From Candidatus Physcocola equi (GTDB lineage Bacteria; Bacteroidota; Bacteroidia; Bacteroidales; Paludibacteraceae), in the NCBI GenBank assembly GCA_018064855.1, contig JAGHUM010000071.1:1-56579 (forward strand): a stretch of 56,579 nt of DNA, read 5' to 3'. The notes beneath the pieces were generated by a model. The model did no database searches. It saw only the letters and a program-made list of their open reading frames with translations, and had not been told where the DNA came from. Shown here piece by piece: positions 16,276 to 24,159 of this stretch (positions are counted from its first letter, which is position 1; the number at the start of each line of letters is the position of its first letter). The translations under genes were made by a program, and so were the position numbers.

Positions 16276-17364
16276 ATGACTAATATTCTTTTTATCACAT
16301 ATGGTCTTGAGAAAAATGGTACTGAAGAATTTATTATGAATGTTCTACGTGGATTGAATAAAGAGAAGTTCCACGCAGATTTCCTGATTTTTTCTCAAGG
16401 AGAGACATCAAACTCAATTGAAGCTGAAAGTTACGGATGTAAAATATTTAGGTTGCCACCTCGCAGAAAAGGATTATGTTATTACAAAGAACTTGATGAT
16501 TTTTTCATGAAAAACGCAGCTTATTATAACGCAGTTCACCTCAACGAGGGAAATATGACAACCATATCGCCAATATATTATGCCTGGAAATATAAAGTGC
16601 CTGTACGGATTATTCATGCACATAATTCAAACACACCGGGATTTTTGAATAAATTGCAACATTGGTATAACAAACAATTCAATCTTAAATATTGCACACA
16701 TCGTTTTGCATGTTCCACACTGGCCTCAGAATTCTTTTTTGATGGGAAAAATTCTACTATAATAAAAAATGGTATTGTTTTAAATCGTTTTTCTTACAAT
16801 ACAACGGAAAGGACTAAGTTTCGCGCCCAGTTAGGTTTTTCAGAAACAGAAAAAATAATAGGACACGTAGGCCGATTTACAGACGTTAAGAATCAGAATT
16901 TCATTGTTGACATTTTCAATAAATACCATCAAATGAATCCTGACTCTCGATTGGTTTTGATTGGTGTAGGAGTGAATTATGACAAAATCAAACAGAAAGT
17001 CAAGAAACTTAACATTGATGATTCAGTATTAATGCCTGGACTGCAAACAAATATTAATGAATGGATGCAGGCGTTTGACTTATTCCTTATGCCTTCTTTG
17101 TTTGAAGGACTACCTTTTGTTTTGGTGGAAGCACAAGCTGCAGGACTCCCTTGTGTTGTGGCCAATACTATAAATAAAGATGCTGCTATTACTGATTCAT
17201 TTTATTATCTACGCCTTTCTGATTCAGCTCAAATATGGGCTGATAAAATAAATTCCATTCTCATGAATTATAAAAGAGAGAATAAAGATGAAATAATTGA
17301 AAAGACTGGATTTTCCATAGAAAACACAGTTTATTATTTACAGGAAGTGTATGAAAAGGGATAA
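16276..17364 (+). CDS. GT4-family glycosyltransferase
   Basis: 362 residues. The N-terminus ITYGLEKNGTEEFIMNVL is the glycine-loop region (the usual GGAE is altered to GTEE). RIIHAHNSNTPG lies near residue 115, and the donor site LMPSLFEGLPFVLVEAQAAG has the EX7E pair. It starts 2 bases after the preceding GT gene. A GT remnant follows, so this slot has probably been exchanged before. Confidence 0.86.
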   Translation: MTNILFITYGLEKNGTEEFIMNVLRGLNKEKFHADFLIFSQGETSNSIEAESYGCKIFRLPPRRKGLCYYKELDDFFMKNAAYYNAVHLNEGNMTTISPIYYAWKYKVPVRIIHAHNSNTPGFLNKLQHWYNKQFNLKYCTHRFACSTLASEFFFDGKNSTIIKNGIVLNRFSYNTTERTKFRAQLGFSETEKIIGHVGRFTDVKNQNFIVDIFNKYHQMNPDSRLVLIGVGVNYDKIKQKVKKLNIDDSVLMPGLQTNINEWMQAFDLFLMPSLFEGLPFVLVEAQAAGLPCVVANTINKDAAITDSFYYLRLSDSAQIWADKINSILMNYKRENKDEIIEKTGFSIENTVYYLQEVYEKG

Positions 17365-17387
17365 CAAAATCTAAGTATTTATATTGA

Positions 17388-17639
17388 CGGCTCCCTATTA
17401 TTTCCTCTGATAGACCATTTAATTATGATGTACTTTCTAAGAATAATTCAATTTTATTAGATCCAAATGATATAGAATCAATCGCATCTGCGATACTATG
17501 CTTAAAAGAGAATAACAGTTTAAGAATAAAATTCTCTGCTGATTCTCTATCAAAATCTACTGAATTGACCATACATAAAAGAGTTCGTGAAATCTTAAAT
17601 TTTATTGGAGGGAAAAACATTGGAATCAGGAAAAACTAA
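17388..17639 (+). pseudogene. C-terminal remnant of another GT4 glycosyltransferase
   Basis: The frame encodes PIISSDRPFNYDVLSKNNSI, then LLDPNDIESIASAIL and ends ILNFIGGKNIGIRKN. This is the last 80 or so residues of a GT4 enzyme (the part after the EX7E site). No start codon or upstream domain is present. It is a stump of a deleted gene in the 353-base gap between two intact GT4 genes. Apart from it, this gap shows nothing clear. Confidence 0.75.
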
Positions 17640-17717
17640 GAAGCACAACATCATATTTCATGACTATACTTTGTAAAAAAATAAGTATTCTGCATTTTTT
17701 CTATTAGGAATAAAGAA

Positions 17718-18869
17718 ATGAGGACGAGAATTGGCATCAATCTTATTGCTCTCCCCAATGAGAAAGGGAGCGGAGCATTTCGATATATCCAAATGCTTTT
17801 AAAAGCTATGGGAGAATATGATATAAAGGAATGTGAGTTTATTGTATATAAACAAAAGCAAATAAATAAAGAATATTTGGGGATTCCTGATTGTTTGAAT
17901 GTTAAGTATGTCAATGTGCCCACCTTGGGTTCTGGCTTTAGACGAATACTTTTTGAGCAAACAATGTTCTACAAATACCTACTACCTTGTGATGTGTTGT
18001 ATAGTTATTGTACTTCAATGCCATTATTTGCTCGTTGCAAAAAGGTGTTTACTCTTCACGATGTTTATTATATTACGACGAAACAACGATATGGATGGCT
18101 ACAACGTACGTATCTAAAATGGATGACAAAGTTATATTGTTCTGTTTGCGAACGAGTTATTACAGTGTCAAAATTCAGCTATGAAGAAATAATAAAGTAT
18201 ATTGGCGTAAGCAAAGAAAAATTAGCACTGACTTACAACTTCATATTACAAGAGAAAGAGAAAAAAATTGTTCGCCCCAATAAGTTATGTGACGTTAATG
18301 GAGTGAAAATCGATATTGACAAACCATTTTTCTTTTATGTCGGCAATTTACAGCCTGGAAAGAACATAAAAGGTATGATTGATGGATTCTTAAAATTTAA
18401 GGGGAAACGATCTGACATTCAACTGATAATAGCAGGGAAACCAACAACATATGGAGATGAGATGGTAGAGTATGTAAAAGACCACAAATGCATTCATTAT
18501 ATAGGCTATCAATCTCGCGAGAATGTCGATTGGTTATTGGCAAATTGTACGGCTGTTGTGTTATTGTCTTTTTGTGAAGGATTTGGTATTCCCCCAATTG
18601 AAGGTTTTGGATTTGGTCGCCCTGCACTAACTTCAAATACGACAAGTTTACCCGAAGTTGTAGGGAAAGCGGGACTTAAAGTTGATCCGAATAATATTGA
18701 ACAAATTGCCATGGGTTTCCAAAAGATGCTTGATAATCAAACTGAATATATAAAACATATTCCGGAACAACTATCAAAATTCAATCCTCGCACATCCGTT
18801 GAAAAATTTATGGATGTTTTAGATATAAAAGAATACTCATTGAAAGACAATAGTATTTTAATGAATTAA
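17718..18869 (+). CDS. GT4-family glycosyltransferase
   Basis: 383 residues. It starts TRIGINLIALPNEKGSGAFR (GT-B N-terminal strand and glycine loop). VFTLHDVYYI near residue 115 and ITVSKFSYEEI near residue 150 are typical of mannosyltransferase-like GT4 proteins. The donor site is LSFCEGFGIPPIEGFGFGRP with the EX7E pair, then NTTSLPEVVG. The upstream gap holds the GT remnant, so this gene may come from a different donor than its neighbours. Confidence 0.87.
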   Translation: MRTRIGINLIALPNEKGSGAFRYIQMLLKAMGEYDIKECEFIVYKQKQINKEYLGIPDCLNVKYVNVPTLGSGFRRILFEQTMFYKYLLPCDVLYSYCTSMPLFARCKKVFTLHDVYYITTKQRYGWLQRTYLKWMTKLYCSVCERVITVSKFSYEEIIKYIGVSKEKLALTYNFILQEKEKKIVRPNKLCDVNGVKIDIDKPFFFYVGNLQPGKNIKGMIDGFLKFKGKRSDIQLIIAGKPTTYGDEMVEYVKDHKCIHYIGYQSRENVDWLLANCTAVVLLSFCEGFGIPPIEGFGFGRPALTSNTTSLPEVVGKAGLKVDPNNIEQIAMGFQKMLDNQTEYIKHIPEQLSKFNPRTSVEKFMDVLDIKEYSLKDNSILMN

Positions 18870-18900
18870 AAAAAATATATCTCCCCACAAAAATAAAATA

Positions 18901-19716
18901 ATGAACAATATAATATCAGTCTTGCTACCGGTTTACAAAAAAGATAATCCGATATTCTTTGAAGAGTCTTTGGCAAGCATACTCGGTCAGACCTATCAGG
19001 ATATCAAAGTCTTGGTTGGTGTGGATGGTCCCGTAGATGGTGAACTATCAGAGAAACTGAAGCAAATCGAGAGCGACGCACGAGTGGAGGTTATCCGCTT
19101 CAAAGAGAACAGAGGCTTAGCTTGTGTGCTGAATGACCTTGTGGCACGTTCACGCGAATTGGGCGTGGAATACCTCGCACGCATGGATGCTGATGACATA
19201 TCCATGCCTGATCGTTTTGAAAAGCAAATGAAGTATCTGGAGGCTCATCCTGATATTGATGTGACCGGTGGCAAGATAGAAGAGATTGACCAGAATGGAG
19301 ATAAGAACGGTAAGGCTGTGCAATACCCCTTGACGCACGAAGACTGCCGCAAATTCTTCCGCTATCGCGATCCTCTTGCTCATCCTGCCACCTTCTTCCG
19401 TATGCGCTATTTTGACAAAGCAAAAGGCTATCGCCCTGAATACAGAAAGAATCAGGACACAATGCTATGGTTTGATGGTTTCATGAACGGTTGTGTGTTC
19501 GGAAATCTGCCAGATACGGTATTGAACTTCCGAGTTGCTCCAGATTTCTACAGTCGCAGAAATGGCTGGCAACGTGCAAAACAGATGCTGACCGACCGCA
19601 TGAAGATGAACAAGGCTCTCGGTTATGACCTCAGTGCAAACATATTTGCCTTCGCTATGTTTTGCATGACAATCTCGCCAACTTGGTTAAAGAAATTTTT
19701 GTATAGAATACGATAA
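18901..19716 (+). CDS. GT2-family glycosyltransferase
   Basis: 271 residues. ISVLLPVYKKDNP starts the GT-A fold, VLVGVDGPVDGE follows, and the metal site is ARMDADDIS (D96-A-D98-D99). The C-terminus includes a short hydrophobic helix (ANIFAFAMFCMTIS). Its base composition is richer in GC than the genes before it, making it the first gene of the more genome-like right part of the locus. Confidence 0.87.
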   Translation: MNNIISVLLPVYKKDNPIFFEESLASILGQTYQDIKVLVGVDGPVDGELSEKLKQIESDARVEVIRFKENRGLACVLNDLVARSRELGVEYLARMDADDISMPDRFEKQMKYLEAHPDIDVTGGKIEEIDQNGDKNGKAVQYPLTHEDCRKFFRYRDPLAHPATFFRMRYFDKAKGYRPEYRKNQDTMLWFDGFMNGCVFGNLPDTVLNFRVAPDFYSRRNGWQRAKQMLTDRMKMNKALGYDLSANIFAFAMFCMTISPTWLKKFLYRIR

Positions 19717-19734
19717 GTAATATTATAATTTTAA

Positions 19735-19899
19735 ATCCTCCTGCCAACATTAAGTATTGTATCCAAGAGAGAAGTTTTTGACTTGCTTTACCTCTGTGAT
19801 GCGGACTTCATAGAGGATGGAGTCATGTTTAATTATACGTACGACAACTCAAAGGAGCTTGTACCTGTACTCAAATCTTTAATAGAGTTCAGAGTTTAA
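19735..19899 (+). other. Possible gene remnant of unknown family
   Basis: An open frame without a proper start encodes about 54 residues (LPTLSIVSKREVFDLLYLCD, then ADFIEDGVMF and ending LKSLIEFRV). Composition and pattern look protein-like, resembling the tail of a deleted gene, but no family is recognised. The rest of the gap up to 20000 shows nothing clear. Confidence 0.3.
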
Positions 19900-20000
19900 G
19901 GGATGAAGGTATTTAAGAATTTAAAATGTTAAGGGGATGAAATAATAGGAGTGTATGGGATGGGATTAATATCTTTAAAAATAAGACAACAAATACAAAT

Positions 20001-21281
20001 ATGAGCACAAATCTTAAAAGACGTAACATACCTTTCAGTCCACCCGACATGACGGAGGCTGAAGCGGAGGAAGTAAAACAGGCCATCCTCTCTGGATGGA
20101 TAACCACCGGACCTCGTACGAAGAAATTGGAAAAAATGGTGGCTGACTACGTGGGCGCACAACGCGCAGTATGCCTCAACAGCGCTACCGCTTGCATGGA
20201 AATGGTGCTCCACCTATTGGGCGTCGGCCCTGGCGATGAGGTCATCGTGCCGGCTTACACCTATTCGGCAACCGCCTCGGTTATTCTTCATGTGGGCGCA
20301 ACACCGGTCTTTGTGGATATCCAAAAGAAGGCTCCGGAAATGGATTACGACAAGCTAGCTGACGCCATCACGGAACGCACAAAGGTCATCACTCCTGTAG
20401 ATTTGGGCGGCATCGTGGCCGACTACGACAGAGTGTTTGCCATCGTTGAAGCGAAAAAATCGCTGTTCAAGCCCAAGAATGACATCCAAAAATTGTTTGG
20501 ACGCATCGTGGTCAGCGCAGACTGCGCACACAGCTTCGGGGCTGTGCGCCATGGCAAGAAGGCGGGCGCCATTGCCGATTTCTCCTCATTCTCGTTTCAC
20601 GCAGTAAAAAATTTCACCACAGCTGAAGGGGGCGCGCTTTCCTGGAATATTCCTTTCGGCAACGAAGTGGTGGCCAGCCAACAGCACTACTGCGGCAGCA
20701 ACGTCCCGTTCATCGAAGGGGAGACATGGACGGATTTCCTTTACCGCCTCAGCCAGCTGTTCAGCCTGCACGGGCAAAACAAGGATGCGCTCGCTAAAAC
20801 GAAACTGGGTGCTTGGGAATACGACATCATCGGCCCTTGGTATAAATGCAACATGACAGACATCATGGCGGCAATGGGGCTGATGCAGTTTGAACGATAC
20901 CCAAGCATGCTGGAAAAGCGTAGAAAATATATTGAACGCTATGATGATGCGTTGGCTCCGTTTGGGGTGGTGGGGTTGAAGCACTATGGCGCCGACTTCG
21001 CAGGTAGTGGACACTTGTACATTGCTCGCTTCCCTGGTAAGTCGCGTGAAGATTGTAATCGAATCATTGAAAAAATGGCGGAGCGTGGTGTGGCAACGAA
21101 CGTGCACTACAAGCCATTGCCTATGATGACGGCCTACAAAGCGCAAGGCATCGATATCAAGAACTACCCAAATGCTTATCACTTCTTTGAGAATGAAGTC
21201 ACTTTGCCTCTCAACACAAAGATGACGGAAGATGATGTGGACTATGTGATTGAGTGTCTTATTGAGGTTTTGAAAGGATAA
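20001..21281 (+). CDS. DegT/DnrJ/EryC1/StrS-type sugar aminotransferase
   Basis: 426 residues, PLP-dependent, expected to aminate a keto-sugar nucleotide for the polysaccharide. Motifs are LSGWITTGPRTKKLE near residue 30, VIVPAYTYSATAS near residue 80, DCAHSFGA near residue 174 and the PLP lysine K203 in FHAVKNFTTAEGG. NVHYKPLPMM is near residue 370. It is rich in GC compared with the locus core. The stop codon overlaps the phosphoglycosyl transferase ATG (TAATG), so the two are coupled, as in pglE/pglC-like pairs. Confidence 0.9.
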   Translation: MSTNLKRRNIPFSPPDMTEAEAEEVKQAILSGWITTGPRTKKLEKMVADYVGAQRAVCLNSATACMEMVLHLLGVGPGDEVIVPAYTYSATASVILHVGATPVFVDIQKKAPEMDYDKLADAITERTKVITPVDLGGIVADYDRVFAIVEAKKSLFKPKNDIQKLFGRIVVSADCAHSFGAVRHGKKAGAIADFSSFSFHAVKNFTTAEGGALSWNIPFGNEVVASQQHYCGSNVPFIEGETWTDFLYRLSQLFSLHGQNKDALAKTKLGAWEYDIIGPWYKCNMTDIMAAMGLMQFERYPSMLEKRRKYIERYDDALAPFGVVGLKHYGADFAGSGHLYIARFPGKSREDCNRIIEKMAERGVATNVHYKPLPMMTAYKAQGIDIKNYPNAYHFFENEVTLPLNTKMTEDDVDYVIECLIEVLKG

Positions 21282-21874
21282 TGAAACGTATTTTTGATAT
21301 TGTGGCAAGTGGATGTGGCTTGTTGGTCCTCTGGCCTTTGTTTTTGATTCTTGCCATCTGGATAAAACTTGACTCGGAAGGCCCAGTATTCTATCGTCAG
21401 GTGCGTGTGGGATATAAGAATAAGGACTTCCGCATCTTTAAGTTCCGCTCTATGCGCATCGGCTCAGACAAAGGCAGCCTGGTCACCATTGGCGGTCGTG
21501 ATCCGCGTGTGACAAAATCCGGCTATTTCATCCGCAAGTTCAAGTTTGACGAACTTCCGCAGTTGATCAATGTTTTCATAGGGGATATGAGTTTGGTAGG
21601 ACCACGACCAGAAGTGCGTCACTATGTAAACTTTTGGACACCCGAGCAGATGCATGTGCTGGACGTGCGTCCGGGCATCACCGATCCGGCAAGCATCAAG
21701 TTCCGCAACGAGAACGAATTGATGGAGAAAGCCGAAGATCCGGAGGATTACTACATCAACGTCATCATGCAGGAGAAAATCAAACTATACCTGGAGTATG
21801 TGCAGAACGCGAGTTTTTGGTACGACATCAAACTAATCTTCAAGACGTTCTGGGTTATTGTTTCTGAACGATAA
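21281..21874 (+). CDS. Initiating phosphoglycosyl transferase (small PglC-like)
   Basis: 197 residues, a monotopic enzyme that moves sugar-phosphate from a UDP-sugar to undecaprenyl phosphate, the first membrane step of repeat-unit assembly. One N-terminal hydrophobic hairpin is seen (about 10-28), then FKFRSMRIGSD. The catalytic acidic pair is D90-E91 in FDELPQLINVF, and MSLVGPRPE follows. The length matches the minimal family without the WbaP N-terminal membrane domain. Its place at the 3' end of the locus next to the aminotransferase suggests an amino-sugar as first residue. Confidence 0.9.
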   Translation: MKRIFDIVASGCGLLVLWPLFLILAIWIKLDSEGPVFYRQVRVGYKNKDFRIFKFRSMRIGSDKGSLVTIGGRDPRVTKSGYFIRKFKFDELPQLINVFIGDMSLVGPRPEVRHYVNFWTPEQMHVLDVRPGITDPASIKFRNENELMEKAEDPEDYYINVIMQEKIKLYLEYVQNASFWYDIKLIFKTFWVIVSER

Positions 21875-21888
21875 CCTTTTCGAAGCAA

Positions 21889-21916
21889 TATAATACTGCC
21901 ACTATCTCGAACCAAT
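21889..21916 (+). repeat. TATAATACTGCCA element, copy 1
   Basis: TATAATACTGCCA followed a few bases later by TCTCGAACCAA. Copy 3 at 23983-24009 has the same two-part structure (TTTCGAACCAA), while copy 2 at 22282 has only the first part. The copies bracket the toxin-antitoxin genes. Confidence 0.5.
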
Positions 21917-22016
21917 GCTTTAGTTAAGAAGAAAAGTTAGAAGTTGGGAAAAGAAAGGTGTTTGATTCACTTCAAAAATAAATCGCTACCAACCTGAATT
22001 GTGATAGTATTATACT

Positions 22017-22079
22017 ATGAGCTGTGAGCTATGAGATTTTGGAATTGAGAATTGGGAATTGTGAAGTGAGAATAAGAGG
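22017..22079 (+). repeat. Degenerate heptanucleotide repeat (RTGAGNN), about 9 units
   Basis: Reads ATGAGCT GTGAGCT ATGAG.. and then weaker units (TTGAGAA, TTGGGAA, GTGAGAA) still in 7-base phase. It is the same family as the arrays at 26695 and 33753. It lies in the 629-base gap after the phosphoglycosyl transferase gene. Confidence 0.5.
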
Positions 22080-22119
22080 ACTGAAAGAAGATGGGATTTG
22101 AGTTTCCCCTCGACAACGC

Positions 22120-22149
22120 TTTGATTGGTCAAAAAAAAACATATTTTTG
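22120..22149 (+). promoter_or_regulatory. Orphan Bacteroidetes promoter before a truncated gene
   Basis: TTTG at 22120-22123 and TATTTTTG at 22142-22149, 18 bases apart. The next start codon is the truncated frame at 22218. This is probably the original promoter of the gene whose stub remains. Confidence 0.45.
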
Positions 22150-22217
22150 CAGCAAATATTGGAAAAACGGACAAAAATACCAATTTTTTACATGGAAAAA
22201 CGGACAGATATTAAATT

Positions 22218-22286
22218 ATGATTCATAGAAAAGCGGACGATCGGATTGTCAATCACTTCAAAAATACGAGAAAAGCGTTGTTATAA
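22218..22286 (+). pseudogene. 5' stub of a gene, probably an AAA/DUF4143-type ATPase
   Basis: The frame encodes MIHRKADDRIVNHFKNTRKA then LL and stop. The pattern of a short polar lead ending in KALLL directly before a GARQ-GKT Walker A is characteristic of Bacteroidetes AAA ATPases (from memory). Here the Walker A never comes: at that point the sequence switches to the TATAATACTGCCA element, which supplies the stop. The identification needs a search. Confidence 0.45.
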
Positions 22287-22294
22287 TACTGCCA
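22282..22294 (+). repeat. TATAATACTGCCA element, copy 2
   Basis: Identical 13 bases to copies 1 and 3. It sits exactly where the truncated ATPase-like frame breaks off and 222 bases before the toxin gene, so it marks a junction. Confidence 0.5.
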
Positions 22295-22450
22295 CTTTTT
22301 TACTTGAAGGTTTAAAAGGTTAAAGGAAAATAATGATATTTTGTCTGGTAGTGTGACTGCCCGCCATTTTTACTTAGTAATAATTTCATTATTGAAAGAT
22401 CAGCCCCAAAATCGGACTTAAATTATAAAACAATAAAAAATATCTTAAAA

Positions 22451-22471
22451 AATTACCAAAAAATGGTAATT
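22451..22471. promoter_or_regulatory. Operator AATTACCA-5-TGGTAATT of the toxin-antitoxin operon
   Basis: Perfect 8-base arms around five A residues. It occupies the region just upstream of the -7 element at 22477, where the -33 box would be. Toxin-antitoxin operons are usually repressed by their own HTH antitoxin, so the HigA-like protein encoded downstream is the obvious candidate (inference). Confidence 0.6.
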
Positions 22472-22476
22472 TATAT

Positions 22477-22484
22477 TATATTTG
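22477..22484 (+). promoter_or_regulatory. -7 element TATATTTG of the toxin-antitoxin operon
   Basis: Matches TAnnTTTG and lies 20 bases before the toxin ATG at 22504, next to the palindromic operator. Confidence 0.6.
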
Positions 22485-22503
22485 CAACAAATTTTGATAT
22501 CAG

Positions 22504-22827
22504 ATGATCGTAGATATACAAGATGAAGATTTAAAAGAGCTATATCAAACTGGGAAGAATCCAAAAGGAAAATATAAAAAGATTGCAAAAGACGGTCTAT
22601 TTGTAGAAAAGTTGAAAAACTTGTTGGATTTAATGTCTGTAACTAAACTTCCTTCTGATTTACCTGGAAGGTATGCGTATGAAAAGTTAAAATATAACTA
22701 CTCAGGATTAAGTTCCGTTAGAATAGTTCACAATCGAGTAGAGCGGCTGATATTCGAAGAATTTGAAGGCGGAATTAGAATAAACATTATTCAATTAGAA
22801 GATTCTCATTATGGAAAGAAAAAATGA
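22504..22827 (+). CDS. HigB/RelE-like toxin
   Basis: 107 residues. The pattern ELYQTGKNPKGKYKKIAKDG, then LPSDLPGRYAYEKLKYNYSG, SVRIVHNRVERLIFEE and a C-terminal IQLEDSHYGKK fits the RelE/HigB mRNA-interferase superfamily, whose C-terminal H-Y-G-K motif is conserved. It would cleave mRNA on the ribosome (family knowledge). Its stop overlaps the antitoxin gene by 17 bases. Toxin-first order is typical of higBA. It is AT-rich and bounded by repeat elements, so probably acquired. Confidence 0.75.
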   Translation: MIVDIQDEDLKELYQTGKNPKGKYKKIAKDGLFVEKLKNLLDLMSVTKLPSDLPGRYAYEKLKYNYSGLSSVRIVHNRVERLIFEEFEGGIRINIIQLEDSHYGKKK

Positions 22828-23932
22828 CCTACAAGAATTGATTCCATTCAAGGCGACCCACCCTGGGGCTATAATTGCTGAAGAACTGGATTATCTCGGC
22901 ATCAAACACAATGAGTTTGCTCAATTGATAGGTATGCAGCCAACACACTTTAGCTCTTTGCTTAAAGGCAGAAGATCGCTTAGTACAGAGGTGGCTTTAA
23001 AAATAGAAGAACATACCGAACTCAAAGCCGAACAATTGATGGCACTTCAATCAAAATACGAGATTGATTGTAAGCGCATTGAACAGAGAATGATTGATAA
23101 CTCTAAAGCAGAAACAAAACTAATAGAGTTTTCTGCAGTAATCAATCTCTCCGCACTTGTTAAAGAGAAACAAATTCCAGCAGATTCTGCACAGAATACA
23201 TTAGAAACTTTTGAGACAAAGTTTTCATCTGCATATAATTGCATATCATCTATTGATAATCGTCTATACGGTTGTTTCAAGAAAAGTGAGAAAGCTCAGA
23301 CTGACGAACGCAATCTGAGGACATGGCTTCTTCTTGCCATGTATAATATTTCCAATGTATCTTGCGATAATAAATATGAAGACGATTGTGCGGAATCGGC
23401 CGCAAATGAAATAGCTGCAAAAGCAAATCAAGGAAGGATATCAGTAGAAGATATTGCAGGCATTTTGGACAAATATGGCATTTTATATTGTCACGTAAAA
23501 AAATTGGACAAAGTTCCCGTTGATGCTTTCTCTACAATGTCAGTAAGTGGACATCCTGCTATTGTCGCAACATATAGGTATAATGATATAGATAAGCTTG
23601 TTTTTGACATACTTCATGAATTAGGTCATATCTCGTTACATTTTTCAACAGGAAATTCGTTTATCAAAATTGGAGATGAGACGTCTTCGGAGGACATCGA
23701 AGTTGAAGCTGATAGTTTTGCAAGGGATCATCTTATTTCACCAACTGTGTGGAGAAATATTTTAAGAAAAGGTTCAGAATCAATTGACTCTTTGGTCTTC
23801 TATTCTGTTGTAAATATAATAGCCAAAGTAGCGCAGGATTATGGAATTAATCCTACAATTGCCGTCGCAAGATATAAAAAAGAAAGTGGTCAATACAATG
23901 TATCGAAATATAAGTCACCTAAAATATTTTAA
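22811..23932 (+). CDS. HigA-like HTH antitoxin fused to an ImmA/IrrE metallopeptidase domain
   Basis: Residues about 12-75 are an XRE/HigA helix-turn-helix: THPGAIIAEELDYLGIKHNE, then FAQLIGMQPTHFSSLLKGRR. Residues about 190-345 form an ImmA/IrrE (DUF955) zinc peptidase with HELGHISLHF at 269-278 and a downstream EVEADSFARDHLI as third-ligand region. A plain HigA has about 100 residues; here 373. The peptidase could cleave the antitoxin itself or another repressor, linking a stress signal to toxin release. The zinc site looks intact. That regulatory role is inference. Confidence 0.85.
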   Translation: MERKNDLQELIPFKATHPGAIIAEELDYLGIKHNEFAQLIGMQPTHFSSLLKGRRSLSTEVALKIEEHTELKAEQLMALQSKYEIDCKRIEQRMIDNSKAETKLIEFSAVINLSALVKEKQIPADSAQNTLETFETKFSSAYNCISSIDNRLYGCFKKSEKAQTDERNLRTWLLLAMYNISNVSCDNKYEDDCAESAANEIAAKANQGRISVEDIAGILDKYGILYCHVKKLDKVPVDAFSTMSVSGHPAIVATYRYNDIDKLVFDILHELGHISLHFSTGNSFIKIGDETSSEDIEVEADSFARDHLISPTVWRNILRKGSESIDSLVFYSVVNIIAKVAQDYGINPTIAVARYKKESGQYNVSKYKSPKIF

Positions 23933-23982
23933 CCATAAACAGCACTAAAAAATAAAGTGTTTCCAAGTCTTTTTAGGATTTG

Positions 23983-24009
23983 TATAATACTGCCAAATTT
24001 CGAACCAAA
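23983..24009 (+). repeat. TATAATACTGCCA element, copy 3
   Basis: Same 13 bases plus TTTCGAACCAA, 51 bases after the antitoxin-peptidase stop. The rest of the 227-base gap has only a TATAAGAGGACTG stretch (around 24101) similar to AATAAGAGGACTG at about 22071, again pairing the two sides of the toxin-antitoxin insert. Confidence 0.5.
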
Positions 24010-24159
24010 GTACAAGCACAATAAAACGTAAGTGTTTGTTTTTAAATAATTAAAGAATAGTAAGCTTAAAGAGGAGTAAAGCTTAACTACGAATTGAGTA
24101 TAAGAGGACTGGATAGTGACAGAATTATGCAACGTCGGCATACAGCATTTATATGAAGT

